Shown: positions 22,556-32,765 of the stretch, one piece after another
How positions within the stretch are numbered: position 1 is the stretch's first letter
How the letters are laid out: each line of letters opens with the position of its first letter
Assembly: GCF_002994745.2 (NCBI RefSeq)
Contig: NC_037090.1
Location: 21,192,001-21,256,000, forward strand
Length of the DNA stretch: 64,000 bases
Direction: 5' to 3'
From: Rosa chinensis
Lineage: Eukaryota; Streptophyta; Magnoliopsida; Rosales; Rosaceae
Notes under the pieces: model-generated
Told to the model about the DNA's origin: nothing
Databases searched by the model: none
What the model saw: only the letters and a program-made list of their open reading frames with translations
Made by a program: the position numbers and the translations under genes

Positions 22556-25500
22556 AGTTAGTAAGCTGGAATAGTAGAGGGAGTGCTTGGTCGGGTTTTG
22601 TAGCACAATCTCTCTTTTATGCTTCTTCTCTAGACCCGGATGTTTTCTTTATCATGGATACTAGAACATCCAGTACTATCCTAAATAAATTGAAGAAGAT
22701 GCCTTTTGATGATTATTTTGTTGTCTCTGCCAAGGGTCAATGTGGGGGTTTGCTTCTCCTGTGGAAAACTAGAATGGCTAAGATAGACATTATTCAGCAT
22801 CATGATAGATATTTACATTGCATAATTACAGACCCTATCACAAATGATTATTGGTATGCTACTTTCATTTACGCATATCCCCAAAAAGAAAAACAAGCCC
22901 AATTATGGGAGGAAATTATTGGACTTAGTCCACCAGACAATGAAAAATGGATTCTGATGGGTGATTTCAATATCATCATGAACACCTCTGAAAAACTTGG
23001 TGGTAACCAAGATGTGACTAGATATATGCTCAATTTTTTGAACCGAGCAAATCTTCTCTCTATTGATGCTGCCGGGATTCCTTATACCTGGACTAATAAC
23101 CACAAAGATGACACTCTCATCTTTGAAAGGCTAGATAGAGCTTGTGCTAACCCAGCACTCTTGAATAATTTTCCTGATCTTAGTTTGGAAAACTTACCAA
23201 TAATCGGTTCAGACCATGGACCAATTTGTTTAACCTTAAAGCATAAGGTCCAGCACAATGGCAGAGGTTTCAAGTTCGAAGCCATGTGGCTTTCACACAA
23301 AGATTTTAAACCTCTAGTAGAAGGAATTTGGAAACATACCCTAGAAAATAATTATCTTGCTGTGTGTAATCAGTTTATTAGTAAAACAAAAGTTTGGAAT
23401 AAGAACGTTTATGGAAATATCTTTAAGAAGATTGCTGACTTAAATGAGGAGAGCAGTATTACCCAACAACAACTTATGCTCTCACCTGATAGTGTGTTTT
23501 TGCAGGAAAAAAATCACCAGTTGAGAAAGGCACTGGCGCAGTGCTACCAAGATGAAGAACTCTTCTGGTCCCAAAAAGCTAGGGCTAATTGGCTTACCTT
23601 GGGAGATAGAAACACAAAATTCTTCCAGGCCCAAGCAAACATCAGAAGGAAGAAGAATTATATTACCAGACTGAAAAGGAATGATGGAACCTGGTTTCAA
23701 CACACCAGGAAATTGAAAATTTGCTGATTCAGGATTTCAAAAAACGCTTTGCTGTTGATATTACCCCTAGTCAAACTTCTATTGATAATTTTACCTCTAT
23801 TATTCACCCTTGTATTACCAATGAGGATAATGATATGCTCTTAAAGCCGATCACTGACGAAGAAATTTTCAAAGCAGTCATGGCAATAGGTGCTTACAAA
23901 GCACCGGGACCTGATGGACTACATGCTGCCTTCTTCCAAAACTGCTGGAATGAGGTTAGAACCACCCTTATCCCTATGATCAAAGATTGTTTTACAAATC
24001 ATACTCCTCTAAATCTCTTAAACCACACCAACATTGCCTTGATACCGAAGATTGACAATCCTGAAAAGGTAACCGATTTCAGACCCATAAGCCTATGCAA
24101 TGTGTCCTACAAAATTATAACGAAAATCATCATACACAGACTAAGGCCTCTCTTAAGCAAATGTATCTCCAGAAACCAAGGAGCCTTTGCTCCTGGAAGA
24201 GCAATTCAGGATAACATCCTCATTGCACATGAGATCTTCTCTGATTTCCAGAGAAAGAATGGTAGAACAGGTGCCATGGGAGCAAAACTGGATTTGGAAA
24301 AGGCTTATGATCTACTAAACTGGTCTTATGTTACTCAGTGCCTCAAACATTTTGGGTTTCATGATAGTTGGATTAACATGATCATGAATTGTATATCTAC
24401 TGCTTCTTTTTCAGTCCTAGTTAATGGAAGATCACCAGCAGGTTGGTTCCAACCATCAAGAGGCATCAGACAGGGAGATCCCTTATCCCCTTACATTTTC
24501 ATTCTAGCAATGGAGCCTTTTATACGACACATGAATAATTTGTCTATAAACCATAAGTCCCAGGTAGGACTACTGTCTTCTCCTTGTGGTACTAGAATCT
24601 CTAACCTGATGTTTGCAGATGATTGTCTTCTTTTTGCTAAAGCCACAAAGAAAGGAGCCAGAAACATAACAAAAGTCATCGCAAGTTTCTCTGAAGCCTC
24701 AGGTCAGAAAATCAACTTTCAAAAATCTTCACTCTATTTTTCAAAAAATGTTCCAAGCTCTCTCCGGAATGAAATAGTCAACATTATGAACATTAGGCAG
24801 AAAACCACAATTGGTAAGTACCTTGGCATACATAATGTAATTTTTTGGAAAGATCCTATTAACACTAATGAGTTATTGTTGAGGATTTCTCAAAATTAGC
24901 CGGATGGAAGAAAGGGACTCTTTCCCGAGCCGGCAGACTCACCTTAATCAAGTCAAACCTTGCAGATATGCCTAACCACACCATGTCTTGTTTTAAATGC
25001 TCAAAGAAGGTAACAGATACTATAGACAAGCAGGCTAGATCCTTTTTCTGGGGGTCAGATACAAGATGTCCACCAGTTGCTTGGGATCAGATTTGTCAAC
25101 CACAGTCTGTGGGGGGTTTGGGCATAAGACCCTCTGCTTATTTTAACAATGCAGCTCTTGCTAAATTAGGCTGGAAAATCATTACTGACAAAGATAATTG
25201 GTGGGCACAGATTGTGAGACAAAAGTATTTAAGAAGCACTTCCTTCTTCCAGGCAAGGAAGAAACAATCCCACTCATTTGCTTGGAAAGGCGTCTTGGAT
25301 GCTCGAGATCTCATTATGAAAGGAATAAGATGGATACTAGGAAATGGCAAAGTGATAAACTTTTGGACTTTCAACTGGGTTCTTGATCATTCGCTGCATT
25401 TATATGTTGCGGAGGATCGGAAGCACCTCATCAATTGGAACGAAACAGTGGAGGATTACATAAGCAACAACACCTGGAACAGAGGTAAGCTTTCTCAACT

Positions 25501-26644
25501 ACTAGAGCAGCATATTGTAAACCAAATAGTAGGAATCCCTATTCCTACTTCTGAACAGGAAGATGAGTTTGTTTGGGGACCTTCCTCAAATGGGCTCTTC
25601 ACTATTAAATCAGTCACTTGGCTCCAACTTAATCACAAGGAAAAACATAGCCAAATAACCCTCTTAACAAAGATGTGGAAACTCAATATCCCACCTAAAA
25701 TTAAAATGTTTGCTTGGCTTATCTTTAGAGGCAGACTCAAAACAAGGGATAGACTGACCAGGTTTGGTGTGATACAGGATAACTCTTGCCCCTTATGTAA
25801 TACTGACAATGAAACTGCAGATCATCTCTTTGGATATTGCAGTTTTGCTACGGAAGTCTGGCGACTGGCAGGTTTCTCCTCCTCCTTGAATTGGAATGAT
25901 GGTTATTTAAAGGTATTTCATGACCTTGTTTTTTCTACTTCCTCTGATAATCAAGTTCTTGAGAAATTAGTTACAATTTGCTGGCAAATATGGAAAGTGA
26001 GAAATGACACAATCTTCAGAAATATCCATGTAAACCCACGATCTGTGGTGGCGGCTTCTGCTGCTGTTCTTCATAGCGTTTCCGATCTTCACGGGCGAGC
26101 TGGAAGGGTGTTAACTCAAACCCAACCAACCACTATTAAGTGGACTCCTCCGCCTGCCCAGTGTGTTAAGTTAAATTTTGATGGCTCTGTGACTAGAACT
26201 TCTGCTGCTGGTGGTTTCATAATCCGGGACAACCATGGCAACCCCCTGATTGCAGCTACAAAACATGGTGGTTCCACTATTGTACCGGTAATGGAGGCCA
26301 TTGCTCTAAGAGATGGACTACTTTGTGCTCGAGACCAAGGGTACACAACAATTGAAGTGGAAGGAGACTCTAAGTTAGTCATTAAGGCAGTCAACAAACG
26401 CATTCACCCCCCTTGGAGGCTGCTGAAAATTCTTAATGATATTCACGCTTTAACTACTTGCTTTAGTTTGGTGTGCTTCAAACACGTTTATAGGGAAGCA
26501 AATTTTGTAGCAGATGCTATAGCAAATTTGGGGCATCGTGATGTAATGACTTCTACTTGGACCAATAGGGTCCCTCCGGAGGCCTCAAGAGCTTTATTAT
26601 TTGACACAGTAAACAGTGGATGCCCTAGAGGCTTCCAAATTTAA
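22552..26644 (+). pseudogene. LINE ORF2: endonuclease, reverse transcriptase, RNase H (two frame breaks)
   Basis: Three frames make up one polyprotein of about 1360 residues. Segment 22552-23727 is the apurinic-type endonuclease: MKLVSWNSRG at the start, GDFN near residue 140 and SDHGP near 220. The catalytic Glu region reads MDTRT, where Glu is usual. Segment 23721-24899 is the reverse transcriptase, with PGPDGLHAAFF, FRPISLCN, GAKLDLEKAYD, RQGDPLSPYIF and the catalytic FADD. Segment 24968-26644 holds the connection, the zinc-binding zf-RVT region (CPLCNTDNETADHLF) and a C-terminal RNase H with FDGS, MEAIALRDGL, EGDSKLVI and ANFVADAIA. The frames change near 23705-23720 and near 24885-24899, each by one base, at conserved sequence. 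It starts on the last bases of ORF1, which suggests termination-reinitiation. Enzyme motifs are otherwise intact. Confidence 0.93.
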
Positions 26645-26688
26645 TTATAGTCCTTTAGTATCAAAAAAAAATAAAACATTAAATGTCA

Positions 26689-27178
26689 ACCAGGTAATGA
26701 GAATTATAACCGATGGTATTGTCATTAATTGTCAATGACAATACGGCTATTTATTTTCCTTCCCATAAACTTGAAATAGAGCTTGGTCCTCTTTAAGCTT
26801 GGAACATACATCTCCAAGATGATGGATTGAAACTTCTAGTGGTGAGTAGTCTCACCAAGAAGGATTGACTAATATGAGCGGGAGGGGAGGTCGTCGCATG
26901 AGAGAGAGAGATATGTCAAGCCAAGGTTAAAGATTCCCCAACGAATAACCATCTAAAGAGTGAGGTCGTCGCATGTTTTGCAATGGTAGCATCTATGGAA
27001 GACATGAGAGTGGTTGGGGACAAAGTGTTGGGGTTGTGTGACTCAATAAAAGGAAATTAGACATAACAACATAAACAATATGTGATTGGAATGTTCTTAA
27101 TAATACCAAATCCTTTTAGGATAAAATTGTGGTTTTGACGTCAATGTGATTAAGTGAAGGTAATATTAATACTGTATT
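26689..27178. other. Intergenic, nothing recognised
   Basis: AT-rich sequence between the LINE and a MITE. No ORF with a family signature was seen on either strand. Confidence 0.5.
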
Positions 27179-27432
27179 TGAGAAAATTTCACAAATAGTC
27201 ATTATGACTCATTCGACACTTTAGTTACTGAAATTTCAAATATATCATTTTAGTCACTCAACAATTACACTCTCAATCACTTTAGTCACTTTGTTAATTA
27301 AAAAAACTACTCCTTGGGTGACTAAAATGTTTGAGAGTGTAATAGTTGAGTGACTAAAATGATATATTTGAAACTTTAGTAACCAAAGTGTCGAATGAGT
27401 CATAATTGAGTGACCATTTGTGGAATTCTCCC
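27179..27432. mobile_element. Fold-back MITE, about 254 bp
   Basis: The left arm (GAGAAAATTTCACAAATAGT, then TGACTCATTCGACACTTTAG) is mirrored by the right arm (AAGTGTCGAATGAGTCATAA, then CATTTGTGGAATTCTCC). Arms are over 100 bp and fold almost completely, with a spacer near 27295-27320. Flanks TACTGTATT and TACTATATT form a 9-bp duplication with one mismatch, which suits a Mutator-like family. No coding content. Confidence 0.82.
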
Positions 27433-28098
27433 TACTATATTTTGTAACAAAAAAAAAATATTGATACTATATTTAGACTAAGCATAGGTCACCTGAATTT
27501 TGTTGCCACAACACAGAGGATATCCAAACCATAGCAAATGACTAGTTTTGAGATTAACTAGATTTCAAATCATAATAACCATATCATTAGCTAAAACTAT
27601 AAAAATTTAAAAAATAAATAAAAAAGCCATAATAAAATGGGTTTCTTTTTTATTGCGTATTCCTCCATCGACAATATCTTAGGGAGTGCAGCCAGTTATT
27701 TTATAGTTGAGCTCTGCAAACAGACCACTATAGTTGATCATGGCTTATAAATTATAAATTCTATTGATTATCATATACATAAAATGATATAATTGTCTTT
27801 AACAAAGATTTCTGCTGATTGTTTAAAACATTTCTCTTCTTCTCGTACTCTAACTTTTCCAGTTTTCCACATGTTAAAACATCTTTTTTCTTGAAAAGAC
27901 ATCTTAAAAGCTTCAGTGCCGAGTAGTCACATCTTAATGCAACTAGCATTTGGTACATTGGTTCGTTGGAAATAAATTAATAGAATTATGTAAAGAGTTA
28001 AGGATTAATAGAATTATGTAAAGAGTTATGGTGAAATAATGGTGAGAATAATGGTGAGAGTTAGTGGCTTATAGGTTAGGAGAGTTGGGAAGGTTTAA

Positions 28099-28392
28099 GA
28101 GCAACTCCAACAGCTTCCCTATAATTTCTGTATAATAAGGAAGCAAAAGTCAAAGTTTTAGCTTTTTTTTCTTCTCTAACTCCAACAGATTCTCTATTTT
28201 ACAACAATCTCTAAAATCTCCAAATTCTTCCTTAAATTTTAGAGATTGCTGTAAATATAGAGAATTTGGTTTTCTCTTTCCTCACTTTCTCTAAAATATG
28301 AATAATTATAGGGAATCTGTTGGAGCAAAAGAGGCTCATTTTTCCCTAAAGTAGAGAAAAATCAAAATATGAAGAAGCTGTTGGAGTTGCTC
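28099..28392. mobile_element. MITE with TAA target duplication (Tourist/Harbinger-like)
   Basis: A 294-bp element. The left end is GAGCAACTCCAACAGCTTC and the right end is its inverted copy GAAGCTGTTGGAGTTGCTC. TAA stands on both sides (28096-28098, 28393-28395). Inner regions are also partly complementary (TCTCTAAAATCTCC and related words). Three-base TAA/TTA duplications point to the PIF/Harbinger superfamily; that assignment rests only on the duplication. Confidence 0.85.
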
Positions 28393-28410
28393 TAAGGTTA
28401 CTAGTGTAAT

Positions 28411-28625
28411 AACCACCACAGGTGGTCGAGTTGATAACAACCTCTAGGTGTAGAACCCCTATACTCGAGTTTGAATCCCGCTGACGCTTATTGGAGTTAA
28501 ATCCCAATATATTCTTGGTGGCCGGGGGAGGAACCGTTATGACAAGATCCCCCGAGCACGGATTAGTCTCTGAGCCTAGGAAGATTTTAAGGACACCGTG
28601 TGATTGACAAATAAAAAAAAAAAAT
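28411..28625 (+). mobile_element. tRNA-like SINE
   Basis: A 215-bp element ending in a run of A (28612-28624). Near the 5' end GGTGGTCGAGTTGATAAC resembles an RNA polymerase III A box. About 30 bp later GAGTTTGAATCCCGC resembles a B box, so transcription by Pol III from an internal promoter is likely. The body holds GGTGGCCGGGGGAGGAACC. A 14-bp flanking repeat, GTTACTAGTGTAAT at 28397-28410 against GTTAGTAGTGTAAT at 28626-28639, has one mismatch and is taken as the target duplication. It needs LINE enzymes to move. It lies directly beside the MITE that ends at 28392. Confidence 0.85.
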
Positions 28626-28639
28626 GTTAGTAGTGTAAT

Positions 28640-29502
28640 GGTCTAAGACTTGTCCATTGTAATTGTCATACTTATGGCATTATTTAATGAAAGCCTATTT
28701 AAGTAGGCTAGTCTAGTTAAGTAAGCCAGTAAAGTGTGTAGAAGAGTAATTTTGTAGAAGTATATCATATTCTGAGAGTCTCCTTCATATCTCCCTCTAA
28801 GAGCTTTGTATATGCCTTTAGGTTGTATATCTCTCATATTGTGTGTCATTCATGTACCATATCTCCCTACTCAAAACTAATTTCTTATTTTACGCTTACG
28901 CTTTCGCTAATATCCAACATGGTTAAAGTTTGAATCACCTTCCCCTTTGATTTAAAATAATAATAATATTAATAATAATAACAGCAAAGATGCTAAATTT
29001 AATGTTGAAAGAGATCAAATGCAATAGTTAATACGACTACAGCTGCAACAAAGCTCGCTATTTTAGGAGCATGTCATGGCATAAAAAATTAAAGTAGAGT
29101 TTCTAGCATGTAACTTGAAGAGTTGTCTAGATTATCAAGGGGATTTGCTACTGAATTCATCTGTTTTTAAGAAATAAATTTCTTGTTGGAATGGGAAAAC
29201 CAAAACATTGTCATATTTAGCCCAAGCTGAAAGATAACAACGTCATGTTGGGCCGGTAAAATACTTGGTAATCAAGAAATAAGCCAATTTTTTCTAAGAT
29301 TTTTTCAGGAATCCTATTCCTACAAGGGCTCTACGCTCCTATATATAATACACGCTCGCTATACCAGTCTCCATATCTAAAGATTCTTTTAGGGTTTGTT
29401 CTTTGTTTTACTATATTCCAAGAGTCATTGGTCGGCACCACCATTATTTAAGACCTTCAAGTTTTAACCATAGACCCTTCGAGTTCTTGATCGTTTCTTG
29501 CC
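28640..29502 (+). promoter_or_regulatory. Upstream region of the MATH-domain gene
   Basis: No gene seen. A TATA-like CTATATATAATAC at about 29338-29350 lies 155 bp before the ATG at 29503 and is the best promoter candidate. An (AAT)n run occurs near 28957-28980. Confidence 0.5.
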
Positions 29503-30546
29503 ATGGCTACTGTAGTCTCTGACCAAGATGCAGGGGTTATCAGATCGTTTTCAGAATCAACACCATTTAGTTACATTTTAAAGGTAGAGTCCTTTTCATT
29601 GCTGGCGGATGATTCAATTGCGGAGACAAATGTTAAATGTGAATCGGGGGTCTTCGGAGCCGGAGGATACAATTGGAAACTCGTGTTCTACCCAAACGGA
29701 AACAAGAAGAAGAATGTAGAAGACCACATCTCTCTCTACTTGGTAACCGCGGGAGAGAACTCACTCCAGCCTGGTGAGGAAGTATATGTTGATTTCAGGT
29801 TATTTTTGCTTGATCAGATAAAGAGCAAGTACTTGGTTGTTGAAGATGCCAATACAAGAAACTTTTGCTTTCGAGGGGAGATGTCTGGTGCAGTCGGTTT
29901 TGATAAACTTGTCTCTCTAAGGGATTTTACTGATGCCTCCAATGGTTATCTAATTGATGATAAATGTGTGTTTGGAGCTGAGGTCTTTGTTTGTAATGGA
30001 AGAAGACCCGTACCCCAAGCAGATTGTCTATCAATAAGGAAGACTACCTCAGAGAAGTACAAGCATACTTGGAAGGTTGGGAACTTTTCAAACTTAGCCG
30101 CTCAATGCTATGAAGAACGATTCACTGCTGGAGGCCAGAAATGGAAGATAGTTCTCTATCCCCAGGGAATCGGTGATGGAAGGGGTACTTATCTCTCTCT
30201 TTATTTGTCATTAGCTAATCCAGAAGATCTTGGTGATGGCCCCAAAGTATCAACCAATTTCTGCCTGCGCATTGTAGATCAAGTACATGCACTGCACTGT
30301 ACTATGAATGGTACTAATCGTATTTTCACTGGCCCTACTTGGTCTCTCGGTTGGGATGATTTCATTGCACTGGACGATTTCAGACGGGAAGACAGAGGGC
30401 TTTTGAGGGAGGATACTTGCTTTGTGGAGGCAGAGATCACGGTCAGCAGAACTGCTATGGTACTAGGTACCTTAGGCCAAAATGACACTAATTCGGAAAG
30501 ATGTAAATGTCGAAAGATTTGCTCAGGGATCAAGCAGTTTGTGTGA
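29503..30546 (+). CDS. MATH/TRAF-like domain protein, two domains, intronless
   Basis: Complete 347-residue protein with two MATH (TRAF-C-like) domains. The first is at about 20-165: FSYILKVESFSLL, GGYNWKLVFYPNGNKK, DHISLYLV, VYVDFRLFLLDQ, GFDKLVSLRDF, YLIDDKCVFGAEVFV. The second is at about 185-325: KHTWKVGNFS, GGQKWKIVLYPQG, YLSLYLSL, NFCLRIVDQ, GWDDFIALDDF, FVEAEITV. No BTB, protease or F-box domain is present, so it belongs to the plant TRAF-like family made only of MATH domains. MATH domains bind peptide ligands; plant relatives act as adaptors for ubiquitin ligases or at membranes. The exact partner is unknown. The last 25 residues, with CKCRKIC, are Cys/Lys-rich and lie outside the domain. 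It is convergent with the mTERF gene 460 bp away. Confidence 0.93.
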   Translation: MATVVSDQDAGVIRSFSESTPFSYILKVESFSLLADDSIAETNVKCESGVFGAGGYNWKLVFYPNGNKKKNVEDHISLYLVTAGENSLQPGEEVYVDFRLFLLDQIKSKYLVVEDANTRNFCFRGEMSGAVGFDKLVSLRDFTDASNGYLIDDKCVFGAEVFVCNGRRPVPQADCLSIRKTTSEKYKHTWKVGNFSNLAAQCYEERFTAGGQKWKIVLYPQGIGDGRGTYLSLYLSLANPEDLGDGPKVSTNFCLRIVDQVHALHCTMNGTNRIFTGPTWSLGWDDFIALDDFRREDRGLLREDTCFVEAEITVSRTAMVLGTLGQNDTNSERCKCRKICSGIKQFV

Positions 30547-31004
30547 AAGGAAAATTCTTCGGAAGTGCATTTTCATTTCAATTAGTCTAATACACATTTG
30601 AACTCGATTCAATTTTATGTAAATAGTTTCCAATGAATGTGGCAACTTTGCTGTTAATGGATTAAATTTGGTTCAATTATTTTGCAATTTTGGTTGCTCC
30701 TGAGCGTTCTTGACAGTTGACATTAAGTTATCAACTGAGTTTTTAATTCAGCATAGTGTTTCATAACATAAACAAAGACCTCAGGTCCCCATTAGGACCT
30801 AATGTTCATAATATACTAAAAATGTATGCAATATAACTGTATACGATATGATCCAACATGTCAGTAGCTAAAATATTCCTGTAATTCTCATCTACAGCTC
30901 TCCTATAAAACTTTGCTTCTCAAGTAAATATGGGGTTTCTGGCTCAAATCATATATCTTCAAAGTGAAAAGCAAAAGGGTTGGAAATGAGGTTATATTTT
31001 TTTT
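30547..31004. other. Convergent 3' region of MATH and mTERF genes
   Basis: Short spacer holding both 3' untranslated regions. No other gene was seen. Confidence 0.6.
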
Positions 31005-32041
31005 TCATTTGTCTAAATCACCAGAAATGGAATTTGTACACCACAAGGGAGAATTTCTCAACGGGATAGAAGAATTACAACAAACCTCCAATCTATCCCG
31101 GAACCTGGCCTCACTGGTCTTTAACAAAATAGGCAAAGGAAAGCACACACCCTTGTCCACACACCTCTGATGCCTCGGCCGAATCCGATTCTCTAAGCTA
31201 AACGAGAAGTAGTGCGGAAACTCCTTGAGCTCCTTCAACTCCCTCCCCATTTCCACCACAAAGTAATTGAACTTGGGCTCGAAATTATGCTCAATGCTGT
31301 AGCAGAACAGCTGCGGGAACCGCCGGAACATGGCCAATGCGTCCCGCCGCGAAAACCCGATTTTTTCGAGGTAGTCGACGCGGGGCTGGAGCTTGTCCTC
31401 GACGCTGCAGGAGAGCAGAGAGGTGTGCTTGTTGACGTCGGCTATGCCGATGGACTGGAGGAAGTAAAGGGTGGGGCGGAGGCGGTGCTTGACGCTGGAG
31501 GCGAGCAATCTGGGTCGTCGGTTTATGACGCGCTTGAGATCGGAGCCGTTGACGCGGGCCTCGCGGAGGAGGAAGGTGAAGATGGGGATGATGTCGGAGA
31601 CGCGGGAGGCGAGGATTTCGGGGCACATGCCGACGAGGCGGCGGAACTCGGGGGTGGAGAAGCCCATGGAGGTGAGGAAATGGACGGTGGATTTGAGGTC
31701 GGGGAGGGAGGCGGAGGCGATGGGAGGGTGGTGGTGGAGGAGGGAGAAGAGGTCGAGGCCGATGGAGTCGAGGTAGAGGGCCTTGTCGTGGAAGTCGGAG
31801 GGGGAGGGGGGATTTGGGGTTTGAGGGATTTGAGGATTTGGGGGGATGATGATGATGGGGTTTTGGTTTTGGTGGAGAGGATGGGGAAGTGAGGGGTTTT
31901 GGGGGAGTGGAAAGAAGGGTCATGGTGGGAGGAGGAGGAAGAGGATTGGAATTGGGATTTGGGATTTGGGTTTGGGTTGGGGAGGGGAATGGAGAAGAAG
32001 GGATTGGGGTTTGAGGTGGAGAGGAAGTGGGTTTCTTGCAT
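31005..32041 (-). CDS. mTERF family protein, organellar, with apparent frameshift
   Basis: The minus-strand frame ending at 31005 encodes mTERF repeats, helical units that bind organellar nucleic acids. Residues visible: MGFSTPEFRRLVGMCPEIL, INRRPRLLASSVKHRLRPTL, LQSIGIADV, LLSCSVEDKLQPRVDYLEKI, FRRFPQLFCYSIEHNFEPKF and FPHYFSFSLENRIRPRH. Conserved sequence continues upstream of that Met in the same frame (ALYLDSIGLDLFSLLHHHPP) up to about 31795. The plausible N-terminus lies in another frame: 32041 onward, MQETHFLSTSNPNPFF, then a Ser/Pro-rich stretch ending SPQILKSLKPQIPP, like a chloroplast transit peptide. The two frames meet in a G-run on the plus strand at 31796-31812. The frame with the repeats has no ATG upstream of 31667 and a TGA at 31920-31922. 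A 1-bp sequencing error or a real disabling indel would explain this. Related proteins act in plastid transcription or RNA metabolism. Confidence 0.85.
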
Positions 32042-32765
32042 TGGGTTGGTTGTTGGTACTGGTGTGGGTGCTGGTCATGGCTGAGATATGGGGGGGAAGA
32101 AGAAGAAAGGGAAGGACATGAGCGCTGTGGTGAGAGGATAAGGCCTAAATTGCTCAAACAATTGTAATATTTGGCTTCAGGATTCTGATTGGTGAGTGAG
32201 GAGTGCTTGCTATCTGAAGAGTCAAAATTAGTCAGACCAAAAAACAAAACAAAATAAACAGCAAAACAGAACAAAGAAAAATAGAAAAAATAAAAAAAGA
32301 GCACAATGTAGAGGCAAAAGGGCCTGACTAATTACGAAAACGTATAAGCCCAGCCCAACTGTAATGGACCTGACCATGAAGCTAACCGCAAAGGAAATGT
32401 CAGCACTGCAAAACTGGGTCTAATCAACAGTCCAAGTCTGTTCACGGAGTTGGGAGCTTTTACCACGATCCAAACTAATAAGGTACGATCCAAACTAATA
32501 AGGTGGGAAGTGGGAACTAGCTTTTTTTTGGGTTTTTTTTTTTTTGAAACTAGAAATTGCCTACACCCGATGGGTGTGGGAGTTGTGGGCAGTTATGCTT
32601 AGAGTGGGTAGTTTTAGGAAATTTTTTTAATTAGTTTTTTATTTCATTTATTATGTTTTGACACTTTTGCCTCTGATGAATAAAATGTTATCCATGATAT
32701 TTTAATCTTTGAGGGTTGAAAAAGTAAAAAAAATCAGTTTTAGATAACAAACCCTCCTCTCGTAA
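32042..32765. other. mTERF upstream region and spacer
   Basis: Probable promoter and leader of the minus-strand mTERF gene, then spacer. A 20-bp direct repeat ACGATCCAAACTAATAAGGT occurs twice in tandem at about 32465-32504. T-runs lie near 32522-32545. No gene seen. Confidence 0.5.

Larger units (their letters stand above)
20057..26668 (+). mobile_element. Full-length L1-type LINE retrotransposon with 20-bp target duplication
   Basis: A 6.6-kb non-LTR element ending in a short A-run at 26663-26671. It is flanked by the same 20-bp sequence, AAATAAAACATTAAATGTCA, at 20037-20056 and 26669-26688; the left bases of the 3' copy merge with the A tail. It carries ORF1 (nucleic-acid-binding) and ORF2 (endonuclease, reverse transcriptase, zinc-binding region, RNase H), which overlap by ATGA at 22552-22555. 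The perfect duplication points to a fairly recent insertion. Two frame breaks in ORF2 make the copy non-autonomous as read here. Confidence 0.95.

Noticed and set aside
28411..28500. Considered as a functional tRNA gene
   Set aside because: A/B-box-like words are present but no cloverleaf, and an A tail with target duplication identifies a SINE.
31212..32121. Long Gly/Glu/Val-rich plus-strand ORFs opposite the mTERF gene
   Set aside because: Antisense of a C-rich, biased coding region; the minus strand holds the recognisable mTERF repeats.
31291..32304. 337-codon minus-strand ORF of Pro/His/Arg-rich composition over the mTERF gene
   Set aside because: Shadow frame. The mTERF repeats are in a different frame and this one shows only low-complexity sequence.
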